Shown here one piece after another: positions 22,066 through 29,666 of a stretch of 29,666 nucleotides of DNA. The DNA comes from a virus. A model generated the notes under the pieces. The model had not been told where the DNA came from, did no database searches, and saw only the letters and a program-made list of their open reading frames with translations. Both the position numbers and the translations under genes were made by a program. The stretch lies in IMG/VR virus record IMGVR_UViG_3300012039_000023, positions 1-29,666 of that record. One strand, written 5' to 3'. Position 1 is the first letter of the stretch. Each line of letters starts with the position of its first letter.

Positions 22066-24348
22066 ATGGTAAAAAGCCCTTTAGCTTATATGGGTTCAGG
22101 CCCAGCAACTGACCAAAATGACGGCGTTGTCGAACTTGCTACAGTTGCAGAAACAGTTGCAGGAACTAATGCTACAAAAGCAGTCACACCGCTTGGTTTA
22201 GCCTCGGTAGCAATCGCAGGCGCTCCATCTGCAAGTACAGTACAAGCAGGTATTATTGAAATAGCTACAAACGCAGAAGCAGCTGCTCAAACTGATAATG
22301 ACAAAGCAATAGTTCCATCAAATTTGCCGTCAATTTTTGGAGCTACGGGTGCAATTGGTGGAACGACGCCAGCTGCTGGAACCTTTACAGATCTTACCGC
22401 AGATTCAACAGGCTCTATTAGCTTAGATGCTGATGCGGCCTCGCACTTCGCTGTATCTGGTGCTGGCATAGATCTTACTCTAGAAAGTTCAGGTGGACGA
22501 GTAGTTATAAACGGCGAAGAAGCTGCTGCTGATGCTGTCAGAGTGCTTTCTGCGGCAGGTGGACTAGATGTAGACGTAGCGCTCTTAATGAGCTTAGTTT
22601 CTTCTAGGAACAATGCCCAAGCTATTCTAATCAATGCCTCCGCTGGTGGTATCGACATAACTAACACAGGAACCGCTGGCGAAGATATTGATATCGCAAG
22701 CACTGGTGCATCGGTCAATATTTCGGCCACAGAAGCATCTGCGGACGCAATTACAATTGCTGCTTCAGCTGGTGGTATCGATATTACTGCTACTGGCGGC
22801 GATATGGACATTACAGCGTCTGGTGCAGGTCTTACGATTACATCAACTGAAAATGCAGCTGACTCGATTGCAATCATATCAACCGTTGGTGGTATTGACA
22901 TAACATGCTCCGCAGCCAGTGCTGGAGAGGATATTGATATCACAACAAGTTCATCAATTAACCTTACAGCTACCGAGAATGCAGCAAATGCAATCTATCT
23001 TAGAGCTAACGGTGGTACATCAGAAACAGTAAAAATCCACGCAGACCAAGGTACAGGCGTTGCTAGTATCGAAGTTGTTTCAGATGTAGGTGGAGTAACA
23101 ATTACAGGCGGCGTAGCCTCTGCTGATGCTATCAACATTGTAGCCTCAAATGCTGGAGGTGGTATCGATATCGATGCAGGTACTGCTGGATTCATCGTAG
23201 ATACTACCGGTGGAATCTCTCTTGACTCGGCCGCTGCCTCTAACTTCACAGCTACTGGTGCGTTCGACATTACTGTGCAATCAACAGCAGGAAGTATCTT
23301 AATAAATGCAGGTGAAGCCGCAGCAGATGCTGTTAACGTAGACTCCACAGGTGGTTTTGACCTTGACGCAGCATTGCAGATCAATATTGATTCGTCTCAA
23401 GCTGCTGCTGCTAACTCAGTCCGTATCGTAGCTTCAGCCGCAGATGGTGGTATGGATATTGATGCTGGAACAGGTGGTATAACAATTGACTCAACAGGTG
23501 CAGTTTCTATCGATGGAGCCGCAGCATCTAACTTTTCGGTTTCTGGAGCAGGTATAGACCTTACATTTGCAAGCACAGGTGGCCGAGTAGTCGTTAACGG
23601 CGAAGAAGCAGCCGCAGACGCGGTTAGGATCCTTTCCGCAGCTGGTGGACTAGATACAGACGTGGCACTACAGATGAGCCTTGTATCAAGCCAAAACGCT
23701 GCTGATGCAATCGTAATTAATGCGAGCGCTGGTGGTATAGATATTACAGCAGCAGGTGCAGCAGCTGAAGATCTAGACCTTGTGTGTACAGCGGGTTCTG
23801 TAAATATCACTGCAGGCGAAAGTGCTGCTGATTCAATGGTATTGACATCAAATGGCCTCGACATAGTAGTCGCAGGTGCAGCAGGTCGAGATATTGACGT
23901 TACGAACACAGGTGGATCCGTAAATATCACAGCTACAGAAAGCATTGCAAGCGCAATTGTAATTAATGCCTCTGGAGCAGCTGGTGGAGTATCAATTGAT
24001 GCTGGAACTAGCGGTTTAACAATCGGAACTGGTGTAACAAATGCAGTAACGACCGTAGCTACAGCAGCATCTCCGTACACTGTTCTAGGCACGGATTACT
24101 TTATTACTACCGACTCTACAGGTGGAATAATGACAATTACGTTGCCAGCAACACCTGCAACAGGACGCACAATCATTGTTTATGATGGTGTAGGACAAGC
24201 TGCCGGAAATAACGTCACTGTTGATGGAAACGGGGCTAACATTGCTGCCGGAGGTACATCAGCGGCAACTAAGGCTATAAATACTGCGTATGAGTCTTAC
24301 ATCTTGACATTTAATGGCACACTCTGGTGCGGACAAAATATCGTTTAA
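22066..24348 (+). CDS. Long beta-repeat fibre/appendage protein
   Basis: This 760-residue protein has three parts. Residues ~18-90 hold two fibre-type repeats (VVELATVAETVAGTNATKAV TPLGLA, then GIIEIATNAEAAAQTDNDKA), which trimerise and attach fibres. Residues ~113-660 are a long series of ~20-25-residue repeats built on SAGGIDITATG / DIDI-STGGSVNITATE, probably a stacked beta-solenoid shaft. Residues ~670-760 form a C-terminal domain (YTVLGTDYFITTDSTGG, then TITLPATPATGRTIIVYDG). The shaft contains a 110-residue duplication. Composition is Ala, Asp, Gly, Ile, Thr, with almost no cysteine. It probably extends from the virion to contact host or surroundings. Confidence 0.75.
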   Translation: MVKSPLAYMGSGPATDQNDGVVELATVAETVAGTNATKAVTPLGLASVAIAGAPSASTVQAGIIEIATNAEAAAQTDNDKAIVPSNLPSIFGATGAIGGTTPAAGTFTDLTADSTGSISLDADAASHFAVSGAGIDLTLESSGGRVVINGEEAAADAVRVLSAAGGLDVDVALLMSLVSSRNNAQAILINASAGGIDITNTGTAGEDIDIASTGASVNISATEASADAITIAASAGGIDITATGGDMDITASGAGLTITSTENAADSIAIISTVGGIDITCSAASAGEDIDITTSSSINLTATENAANAIYLRANGGTSETVKIHADQGTGVASIEVVSDVGGVTITGGVASADAINIVASNAGGGIDIDAGTAGFIVDTTGGISLDSAAASNFTATGAFDITVQSTAGSILINAGEAAADAVNVDSTGGFDLDAALQINIDSSQAAAANSVRIVASAADGGMDIDAGTGGITIDSTGAVSIDGAAASNFSVSGAGIDLTFASTGGRVVVNGEEAAADAVRILSAAGGLDTDVALQMSLVSSQNAADAIVINASAGGIDITAAGAAAEDLDLVCTAGSVNITAGESAADSMVLTSNGLDIVVAGAAGRDIDVTNTGGSVNITATESIASAIVINASGAAGGVSIDAGTSGLTIGTGVTNAVTTVATAASPYTVLGTDYFITTDSTGGIMTITLPATPATGRTIIVYDGVGQAAGNNVTVDGNGANIAAGGTSAATKAINTAYESYILTFNGTLWCGQNIV
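22402..22740 (+). repeat. Internal long duplication, copy 1
   Basis: Residues 113-225 of the fibre protein (from DSTGSISLDADAASHF through GRVVINGEEAAADAVRVLSA and SAGGIDIT) recur at residues 475-587 with about 75-80% similarity judged by eye. The offset is 362 residues (1086 bases). The DNA also matches over short blocks (for example GGCGAAGAAGC). Such duplications let a fibre shaft lengthen or shorten by recombination. Confidence 0.6.
23488..23826 (+). repeat. Internal long duplication, copy 2
   Basis: Second copy of the 113-residue block, here reading DSTGAVSIDGAAASNF, then GRVVVNGEEAAADAVRILSA, then QMSLVSSQNAADAIVINASA. Differences are mostly conservative replacements, which suggests an old duplication kept under the same structural constraint. 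Confidence 0.6.
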
Positions 24349-24363
24349 CGATAAGGAAACATT

Positions 24364-24702
24364 ATGGCTGTTACAAAACGGGTTTTTCTTCCTGAACCTG
24401 AAAGGGTAGCTGATGCTACCCTATTCAACAATACGTTTCAAACTTTTGACACGCCTATTGATCATCCATCAAGAACATTAATGTTCGTAAATGGATCTAG
24501 CGTAAATGTCAAAATTTCATGGGATGGAACAAATCCAGCATTCACTCTTTTGGCTGGTGCTACAGTTGTACTTGATGAAACCAGCAATACTGTTTCAGGT
24601 GTTCCTTTAGAAACTAAACAAGCCACGCAATTTTATATAAAAGGCGCAACTGCTGGCGCAGCTGGTGAAGAAGTTTATCTCTCAACCTTTTACGCTTTTT
24701 GA
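24364..24702 (+). CDS. Small fibre-region structural protein
   Basis: This 112-residue protein follows the long fibre gene with AAGGA upstream. It is beta-rich (LMFVNGSSVNVKISWDGTNP, then FTLLAGATVVLDETSN, then YIKGATAGAAGEEVYLSTFY). The form resembles small phage capping or head-fibre components. A perfect 7-bp inverted repeat, GGGTAGC/GCTACCC, lies within the start of its coding region (24404-24421). No family named. Confidence 0.6.
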   Translation: MAVTKRVFLPEPERVADATLFNNTFQTFDTPIDHPSRTLMFVNGSSVNVKISWDGTNPAFTLLAGATVVLDETSNTVSGVPLETKQATQFYIKGATAGAAGEEVYLSTFYAF

Positions 24703-24708
24703 GGTTAA

Positions 24709-25269
24709 ATGTCGCAGTACACACGAGTAGTCACAGCTAGCAATTTGCCACCTTCTGTTCCAACATCGTTTGCGACTCAAGATGGAACAGCCGTACCATC
24801 TGGCAATATTCTCATTATTGATGCAGTGGATTCTTCAGAAAATAACGATAATGGAATTATTTCAAAAGGGGGTGTTGTAGGAACTGGAACAGCTAATGAA
24901 GTGGATATCGTTCTTACTAACCGAAAAACCGGTGCAGTCACTACCTCAGATGCTACAGTTACCACTCTTATAACCTTTCCTCTGGCAGCATCAGGAACAG
25001 TCTATTCGATTAGTGGAATAGTGACTGTAAGAGTTCCAGCAACTGGTGATGGAGCATCTTATGACTTTAACGCTGCCTTTAGAACGAACGGCGCTATAGC
25101 ATCAGAAATTGGAACTGAATATCCCACTACTTTTGAAGATGTTTCACTTACTAATGCTGATATCACAATACTTGTAGATGGTGCAAACAATGTTCTTCTG
25201 CGTGTGCAAGGCATTGCAGCTACTACTATAAATTGGGACGGTTACTTAACATTTAGACAGGTGTCATAA
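24709..25269 (+). CDS. Beta-structured tail protein
   Basis: This 186-residue protein has repeated strand patterns (NEVDIVLTNRKTGAVTTSDA, SISGIVTVRVPATGDGAS YDFNAAFR, ADITILVDGANNVLLRVQGI), consistent with a jelly-roll domain of a fibre or receptor-binding protein. It ends in a TAATG overlap with the next fibre gene. Residues YDFNAAFRTNGAI resemble a motif seen in phage adhesin C-termini. No enzymatic residues are evident. Confidence 0.6.
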   Translation: MSQYTRVVTASNLPPSVPTSFATQDGTAVPSGNILIIDAVDSSENNDNGIISKGGVVGTGTANEVDIVLTNRKTGAVTTSDATVTTLITFPLAASGTVYSISGIVTVRVPATGDGASYDFNAAFRTNGAIASEIGTEYPTTFEDVSLTNADITILVDGANNVLLRVQGIAATTINWDGYLTFRQVS

Positions 25270-26396
25270 TGGGATCAAGTTCGATTACTGGTGACGAAAC
25301 CATACTATTCGCTGACAATATGTCCTTTGATGGAACGCAGCGTGGCGGAAAGATGACCACGAATGGCCAATTGTGGATAGGTTCAACAGCATCGCCTCAT
25401 GTAAGAAAAGGCACTCTTAGTTCTGCAGATGGTAGTCTTGACATAATTGTAGGTGCAGGAACCATCGACTTAGGAGTTAATGGGACTGTAGTAGGACAGA
25501 CCATCACAGGTAACTCTGGAGGCGCTCTAAGCCCAACAGCAGGTAATTGGAATATAGTAACAGATGATACCACGGTAAAGTTTGTAGGTGCTACTTCCAC
25601 ACTTACGCAGGATTTTGGAATTACTAACCTACTTCTGGGTTCTGATGGTGCTTCAATTACTGTAGCTACTACGAATGTAGGACTTGGAGAAAATGCTCTA
25701 TTATCGCTTACAGAGGGTACAGGTAATACGGTAATTGGCCATTCTGCAGGAGATTCAATAACAACTGGATCAAATAATACAGTTATCGGTAAAAATGCCC
25801 TTGTAACCGCTACTGGATCTGTACAAAATACCGCGGTTGGAGCCTCCGCTTTACAGGACATGACTACATCTACGGGATCTAATACGGCAATTGGCTATGC
25901 CGCTCTAGATAGTATTACAACTGGTACAGAAAACACCGCGTTAGGTGAAGGAGCAGGAGGAGACCTTACAGGATCTGATAGCTCAAATATTGACATAGGT
26001 AATGCGGGAGTTGCAGGCGATAATAATAGTATACGAATAGGTACTCAAGGAACAGGCGCAGGCCAGCAAAATCAATGCTACCTTGCGGGAGTGCTAAATA
26101 CTGTATCCGGTCGTGTGGTAAAGATAACGACTCCAGGAGCTTACCCATATACAACACTTATTTCAGATGAAGTAATCCTAGTAGATACATCATCTGCGAG
26201 GACTATTACACCTTTAGCATCACCTGTAACAGGAACGAGATATGTTATAAAAGATAACGTAGGTTCCGCTGCTGCTAACAATATCACCATCACACCTTCG
26301 GGTAAGAATATTGACGGAGCCGCTTCAAGCACCATCAATCTCAATTACGGAAGTGCAACAATTGTCTATAACGGCACCCAGTGGAATATAATTTAA
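25269..26396 (+). CDS. Fibre protein with YadA-like NTxxG repeats
   Basis: This 375-residue protein has a shaft of repeats with N-T-x-x-G patterns (NTVIGHSAGDSITTGSNNTV IGKNAL, NTAVGASAL, NTAIGYAALDSITTGTENTA LG), a series found in trimeric adhesin heads and fibre proteins. Then SSNIDIGNAGVAGDNNSIRI introduces a C-terminal domain (YPYTTLISDEVILVDTSSAR, then NNITITPSGKNIDGA, then ATIVYNGTQWNII) that matches the C-terminus of the 760-residue fibre protein. Trimeric assembly is inferred from the family. Confidence 0.7.
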   Translation: MGSSSITGDETILFADNMSFDGTQRGGKMTTNGQLWIGSTASPHVRKGTLSSADGSLDIIVGAGTIDLGVNGTVVGQTITGNSGGALSPTAGNWNIVTDDTTVKFVGATSTLTQDFGITNLLLGSDGASITVATTNVGLGENALLSLTEGTGNTVIGHSAGDSITTGSNNTVIGKNALVTATGSVQNTAVGASALQDMTTSTGSNTAIGYAALDSITTGTENTALGEGAGGDLTGSDSSNIDIGNAGVAGDNNSIRIGTQGTGAGQQNQCYLAGVLNTVSGRVVKITTPGAYPYTTLISDEVILVDTSSARTITPLASPVTGTRYVIKDNVGSAAANNITITPSGKNIDGAASSTINLNYGSATIVYNGTQWNII

Positions 26397-26406
26397 AGGT
26401 TATACT

Positions 26407-27033
26407 ATGACATACAAGCCGAAATTTCTAACCCCAGCCGAGGCAGGTTTAGGTGCAGCCACAACAGCGACATCAAACACGATTCTGAAAGGAAATGGCA
26501 CAAACTGGGTAGCTTCAACAGAGACTTATGCCGCTCCTTCGACTAGCGGTAACGTGATGACAAGTGATGGCACCAACTGGACAAGTGCTGCGCCTGCAGC
26601 AGGAACATGGGGAGGATATACAGTTACAACGGTATCAAGCTCCCTAACTAGCGCTCAAATAAAAGCATTGCATGGAACTCCCATACAAGTTGCGGCTGCT
26701 CCTGGATCAGGCAAAGTAATAGTTCCAATACAAGCAATGGGAAAATTTATATATGGTGGTACGAACGTTTTTGTTGCAGGTGCTGCACAGACAATTGCAC
26801 TTTCGTGGGGCACCGTAGCTGTTACTTCTTCATTAGCATCAAATGCTATTATAGTAGGTACGACAACGCAACTTACGATCTTAAATGGGCCAGGTGTTTC
26901 AGCACAATTATACAGCAGGTTTGATAATACAGCTTTAAATTTATACAATTCAGTAGTTACAGAGATTTCAGGAAATGCCGCAAATGATAATACTCTAAGT
27001 TACACCGTGACTTATATCACGATAACCATATAA
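26407..27033 (+). CDS. Fibre tip / adhesin-like protein
   Basis: This 208-residue protein has an N-terminal linker with the repeated form ILKGNGTNWVAST / VMTSDGTNWTSAA, common in phage fibres, and a C-terminal beta domain (SGKVIVPIQAMGKFIYGGTN, AAQTIALSWGTVAVTSSLAS, NDNTLSYTVTYITITI). It is the last plus-strand gene before the operon change. A receptor-binding role is plausible. No intrinsic terminator with a U-run was found in the 70-base gap that follows. Confidence 0.65.
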   Translation: MTYKPKFLTPAEAGLGAATTATSNTILKGNGTNWVASTETYAAPSTSGNVMTSDGTNWTSAAPAAGTWGGYTVTTVSSSLTSAQIKALHGTPIQVAAAPGSGKVIVPIQAMGKFIYGGTNVFVAGAAQTIALSWGTVAVTSSLASNAIIVGTTTQLTILNGPGVSAQLYSRFDNTALNLYNSVVTEISGNAANDNTLSYTVTYITITI

Positions 27034-27103
27034 CACTACCCCCACCCGCAGTCATTCTCCCGCTCAAGACCAAACAGCCTAAAAGCATTGCGGGGATCTG
27101 GCT

Positions 27104-27289
27104 TTAACACGCGTTAGTATTTATAGAGTCTAAATAATCTTTCTGCTCAAGATAAAGCTGCATAAGCTCAGTGTACTTAGCAAAAAGATTCTTGCGAACT
27201 CTATCCATTTGCTGTTCAAGCATATTTAAACGCTGCTCGAGCATATCTTCTCTGCTTTCTTCGAATAAAATGAGCTGTTTAGATGTCAT
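27104..27289 (-). CDS. Coiled-coil hypothetical protein
   Basis: The frame is open to 27322, but the ATG at 27289 has GAGG six bases upstream and overlaps the previous gene by only 11 bases, giving 61 residues. The sequence is a continuous heptad pattern (EESREDMLEQRLNMLEQQMD RVRKNL). No family recognised. It is the last gene of the right-hand minus-strand operon. Confidence 0.5.
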   Translation of the reverse strand: MTSKQLILFEESREDMLEQRLNMLEQQMDRVRKNLFAKYTELMQLYLEQKDYLDSINTNAC

Positions 27290-27632
27290 ATTCTGCCTCA
27301 TGTTTTTTAAATTCATCAACAATTATTTCTATAGCCTTTTTCATTTTTCTATAGATGTGTTCTTGACTCTGTTCAGAGATTTTATAATCTTGTGTCATAT
27401 CCACTTTTTCAAATATGACGCCATCACTAATCATTCCCAGCATATTAACTGATGTTATAAGAATTGAATACTGAACATTCAGGGGTATAAGAGCGGTAGG
27501 TATTTTTTCCATAACAAATTCAGTTAGTGTTGCTGAAGTACCTAGGAGAGTACAAATTAGCTCACATTTTTGTATATGATCAGGAAAATTCTTATCGATC
27601 TTGTCGTATAATTCCTGAATAGAATCAGACAT
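27279..27632 (-). CDS. Hypothetical protein downstream of the recombinase
   Basis: This 117-residue protein is helical with a hydrophobic middle (ALIPLNVQYSILITSVNMLG MISDGVIF) flanked by charged helices (EHIYRKMKKAIEIIVDEFKK). It overlaps the recombinase stop by eight bases. The hydrophobic segment is not long enough for a clear membrane span. No family recognised. Confidence 0.55.
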   Translation of the reverse strand: MSDSIQELYDKIDKNFPDHIQKCELICTLLGTSATLTEFVMEKIPTALIPLNVQYSILITSVNMLGMISDGVIFEKVDMTQDYKISEQSQEHIYRKMKKAIEIIVDEFKKHEAEYDI

Positions 27633-28323
27633 TCGCTGTATCCCTTTTAAGTCTTTCTACGCAAACTCTAAGTATACTAGAATGATTCCATTTACTACCA
27701 CCACGATTAAGTAAATTTCGATCATTTAAGCTCTTAGCTATGCCGCGTATAGAAATGCCTGAATTTCTGAGTTGAGTCATTTCTTGCAATAATGTTTTTT
27801 CAGAATGATTTTCAGATAGATGAATACCATTTTCACAGAGTTGAGAGCCAAAAGGTATATAACCAACACGTTCATTTTTCCTTTTCTTAGCCTGTAAAGC
27901 TGCACTTACACGCAGACCTATTATTAAACGCTCATATTCGCTAAATGCGTCGATCATTCTGCGCATAAGCATACCGGTAGGGTCATCGTTCTCTGTGCCC
28001 TCTCCGGCCAAGGAAATGATCTTAGCGCCCTTTCGCTTAACAGCGGCCTCGATCATTGCCATAACAAGAGCATCTCTACCAAGGCGATCGCGTTTTGCAA
28101 CAACTAGCAAGTCGCCTTTAGAGAGGGAATTAATGGCATTAAGCATGCCAGGCCTTTTCTCAAGTGATAGAGAGCCGCTTAATGCTTCATCCCTGAATAT
28201 CTCTTTCAGATCAGCTTTATTTTGTAGTGCATATTTCTCAATAGCAAAAGTTTGAGCATCTAGCCCGTGCTTAGATTCTGCTTGATATTCTGTGCTTACT
28301 CTTATATAGCCTATTATTTTCAT
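27625..28323 (-). CDS. Serine recombinase (resolvase/invertase family)
   Basis: This 232-residue protein has the resolvase catalytic domain: GYIRVSTEYQ with the nucleophile Ser10 and Arg8, then RDEALSG, the arginine-bearing KRDRLGRD (77-84), and the ending GMLMRRMIDAFSEYERLI. The C-terminal ~50 residues form an HTH-like region (LRNSGISIRGIAKSLNDRNL). Small serine recombinases cut both strands and rejoin them for resolution, inversion or integration. No recombination sites were found flanking the gene by eye, so integrase versus invertase is undecided. It starts in an overlap with the DUF551-like gene (ATGA). Confidence 0.9.
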   Translation of the reverse strand: MKIIGYIRVSTEYQAESKHGLDAQTFAIEKYALQNKADLKEIFRDEALSGSLSLEKRPGMLNAINSLSKGDLLVVAKRDRLGRDALVMAMIEAAVKRKGAKIISLAGEGTENDDPTGMLMRRMIDAFSEYERLIIGLRVSAALQAKKRKNERVGYIPFGSQLCENGIHLSENHSEKTLLQEMTQLRNSGISIRGIAKSLNDRNLLNRGGSKWNHSSILRVCVERLKRDTANV

Positions 28324-28631
28324 GAATCATATGCCTCTGGTAAAGCTACCCAATGAGTAATATCTGACATTTCTACAGAGTAGCGCAAGCCTGCACAACT
28401 TCCATTTCTTGGAATATAAAATAAACCACACATCATATTCAATGGGTCGTCGTTTAAATATTGGTAGTAGTGCATTCCATACTTTGTAAGCACTATAACA
28501 GATTGCGATTTTTCTGGCTTTTCTTTTTCAAAATCAATCCAAGGAAACCTCATTTTATTTATTAAATAAACTATTTGCTCATGCAATTTTGGAACATTGC
28601 ATTCCATTGGATCGTATACAAATTCAGTCAT
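28320..28631 (-). CDS. DUF551-like protein
   Basis: This 103-residue protein contains WIDFEKEKPEKSQSVIVL and ends MSDITHWVALPE, a spacing typical of DUF551 (W...PP...V.V... ITHWMPLP). The family is common in phages and has no known function. ATGA overlaps link it to both neighbours. The N-terminal ~45 residues (VYDPMECNVPKLHEQIVYLI) are an extra helical part. Confidence 0.7.
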   Translation of the reverse strand: MTEFVYDPMECNVPKLHEQIVYLINKMRFPWIDFEKEKPEKSQSVIVLTKYGMHYYQYLNDDPLNMMCGLFYIPRNGSCAGLRYSVEMSDITHWVALPEAYDS

Positions 28632-28741
28632 TTCTTTCTCCCATAAACCTTAAAAGCACCTTCGCATGTAGTTATATGAAACTCATCACATAAGCGAACT
28701 TTTACTAAGAACCACATTAAGATTAGAAATAATCTATTCAT
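28628..28741 (-). CDS. Tiny protein (37 residues)
   Basis: A 37-residue frame, MNRLFLILMWFLVKVRLCDE then FHITTCEGAFKVYGRKK, sits between the zinc-ribbon and DUF551-like genes with ATGA overlaps at both ends. GGAGAAGAG lies before the start. The hydrophobic N-terminus with one Arg and the later Cys pair would fit a short anchored protein. Too short to identify. Confidence 0.45.
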   Translation of the reverse strand: MNRLFLILMWFLVKVRLCDEFHITTCEGAFKVYGRKK

Positions 28742-28935
28742 TTACTCTTCTCCGAAGAAAAAACATAATCATTATAAATCTTCTGAAAAAAAGGGGCCAT
28801 CTCATGCTTTTGCTTCGGCCCCTTTACATAACGCCACATTTCCCTATGACAAAATACGCACAGACCACGCCCTTTATGCTTTAATTCGATTGTGCCGCAA
28901 TATCGACAGCATGTGTAGCGTTTAGACCAGGTCAT
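28738..28935 (-). CDS. Small zinc-ribbon protein
   Basis: This 65-residue protein carries CCRYCG and GLCVFCH, two CxxC knuckles separated by 15 residues, which together bind one zinc. It is basic in the middle (RYVKGPKQKHE). Zinc ribbons of this kind in phages often act as HNH-less nucleic-acid binding or transcription-related proteins; none can be named. It starts in a TAATG overlap with the previous gene. Confidence 0.6.
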   Translation of the reverse strand: MTWSKRYTCCRYCGTIELKHKGRGLCVFCHREMWRYVKGPKQKHEMAPFFQKIYNDYVFSSEKSK

Positions 28936-29432
28936 TAGAAATCAATATCCTCAAGTGAGTTATGGCGGTCTCCATCTGGATTAGTCCGGTGAAGATGAAC
29001 AGGTTCTTCATACCACTTTTTGAACATATCAAAGGGGCAATAGGTTGGGTCTAAAGATTTTTGATATAGATAGTCTCTTATATTTAAGAGTTTACTATCA
29101 TGAATTAAAGAATGAGTTTCTAGATTGTGAATCTGGAAACTATGTGTCTGAACATTTTCATCAAGTTGTTGAACTGTTTCCTCGAGTTCCTTACACAAAT
29201 TAACCACTCTATCTAAAATTACAATAAAGTTTGCTACTGTGTAATTATAATCTTCTTTTAGCTGAGTATATTTGCGTGCAAGTTGTTTCTTGGTGTGCCG
29301 CTTTTCATGTTTTCCTTTTTTTACTCCAGCATACAAAGGCGAATCACAAGTCGCCCAAACCAAAAAAAAAGTAAATAATATAACTAAAAGCGAAAAGCTT
29401 TTTCTACAAAATTTGGTTGATATTGAGTTCAT
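28935..29432 (-). CDS. Membrane-anchored or exported coiled-coil protein
   Basis: This 165-residue protein has an N-terminal hydrophobic stretch (FSLLVILFTFFLVWATCD) after a basic start, then SPLYAGVKKG, so it is either anchored or exported with a possible cut after YAG. Residues ~60-115 are a coiled coil (LDRVVNLCKELEETVQQLDE). The C-terminus is polar with His and Asp (HLHRTNPDGDRHNS). A structural or envelope-acting role can be guessed. No family recognised. Confidence 0.55.
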   Translation of the reverse strand: MNSISTKFCRKSFSLLVILFTFFLVWATCDSPLYAGVKKGKHEKRHTKKQLARKYTQLKEDYNYTVANFIVILDRVVNLCKELEETVQQLDENVQTHSFQIHNLETHSLIHDSKLLNIRDYLYQKSLDPTYCPFDMFKKWYEEPVHLHRTNPDGDRHNSLEDIDF

Positions 29433-29601
29433 AGTTTTCCTTGTTTAAATTAATTAAATGAATATCTGATAAAGAACTAACTTCCGTGCTTTCACGCTTT
29501 TTGGAATTTGATTTTATAAAGACTGATCCTCTAAGTTTACCACTTAAATATTTTACATTACCTGCTTGATGATATTTTGGTATCTCTTGTTTATCTTTCA
29601 C
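29404..29601 (-). CDS. Hypothetical protein with GTG start
   Basis: This 65-residue protein starts with GTG and has a near-ideal AGGAGG four bases upstream. It is basic and polar (AGNVKYLSGKLRGSVFIKSN SKKRES), ending with an Asn/Leu-rich tail. It overlaps the downstream gene by 29 bases and the end of the upstream partial frame by 11 bases. No family recognised. Confidence 0.5.
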   Translation of the reverse strand: MKDKQEIPKYHQAGNVKYLSGKLRGSVFIKSNSKKRESTEVSSLSDIHLINLNKENYELNINQIL

Positions 29602-29666
29602 AAGTCCTCCTAATTTTATATTTAATTGCAGTTGCTGTCACGCTACCACCCAGTACCGTTACAGCA
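29591..29666 (-). CDS. C-terminal part of a gene cut by the window edge
   Basis: A minus-strand frame enters from the right edge, reads AVTVLGGSVTATAIKYKIRR TCER and stops at 29593-29591. The start is outside the window. It overlaps the next gene start, as is usual in this operon. It is too short to identify and could be spurious. Confidence 0.3.
   Translation of the reverse strand, partial: AVTVLGGSVTATAIKYKIRRTCER

Noticed and set aside
22402-23826. CRISPR array
   Set aside because: Repeats are protein-coding, degenerate at third positions and have no constant spacers.
22287-24092. Long minus-strand frames opposite the repeat fibre gene (three frames of 130-230 residues)
   Set aside because: They mirror the skewed repeat codons of the fibre gene, have no ribosome sites and read as low-complexity Ala/Ser/Pro/Ile.
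27045-27094. CCCGCA/TGCGGG pairing as a bidirectional terminator at the operon boundary
   Set aside because: The loop is 38 bases and neither side has a U-run; alternative pairings exist.

Overview
The window looks like about 30 kb of a tailed double-stranded DNA bacteriophage (or prophage) of a Gram-negative bacterium. The base composition is moderately AT-rich, and genes are packed with ATGA and TAATG overlaps. The evidence for a phage is a near-complete virion module: terminase, P22-type portal, scaffold-like protein, N4-gp56-type major capsid protein, head-tail connector, tail and fibre proteins, and candidate DNA-ejection proteins. No tail tube, sheath or tape-measure gene is visible, so a short-tailed (podovirus-like) particle is inferred. 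The Gram-negative host is inferred mainly from a small lipoprotein with a VSGC lipobox. No tRNA gene, CRISPR array or IS element was seen. No endolysin or DNA polymerase was recognised and they may lie outside the window.

Layout. 1-5017 (+): replication and accessory genes, comprising a DnaC-like helicase loader, a Cro/C1-type HTH protein, a RusA-like resolvase with a long C-terminal extension, a small lipoprotein, tiny basic proteins (one DUF6496-like), and a ParB-domain/DNA-methyltransferase fusion. 5001-10257 (+): putative small terminase, large terminase, a compact structured intergenic element, portal, and scaffold-like protein. 10275-12225 (+): the major capsid gene. 12236-21222 (+): minor structural proteins, connector, tail proteins, a GNAT-like protein, an S74-domain protein and two further likely ejection proteins. 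21246-21934 (-): five tiny genes chained by TAATG overlaps, four of them encoding membrane proteins. 22066-27033 (+): repeat-rich fibre genes. 27104-29666 (-): an accessory operon with a serine recombinase, a DUF551-like protein, zinc-ribbon and membrane-anchored proteins.

The main discovery is that the capsid gene is broken by two related group I introns (10586-11380 and 11943-12153). Splicing them out restores one 314-residue N4-gp56-family protein. The junctions are supported by P1 pairings with a U.G pair at both 5' splice sites, an omega-G at both 3' ends, a perfect P10 for intron 2, covarying P7 helices and matching GNRA-capped P9 hairpins. Intron 1 carries a LAGLIDADG homing endonuclease gene on the strand opposite to the capsid gene, which is an uncommon arrangement. 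Its ribosome-binding site lies in an inverted repeat. The second system worth attention is the minus-strand string of tiny membrane proteins at 21246-21934, a candidate lysis or exclusion cassette. Function names rest on motif recognition by eye; no database search was run.
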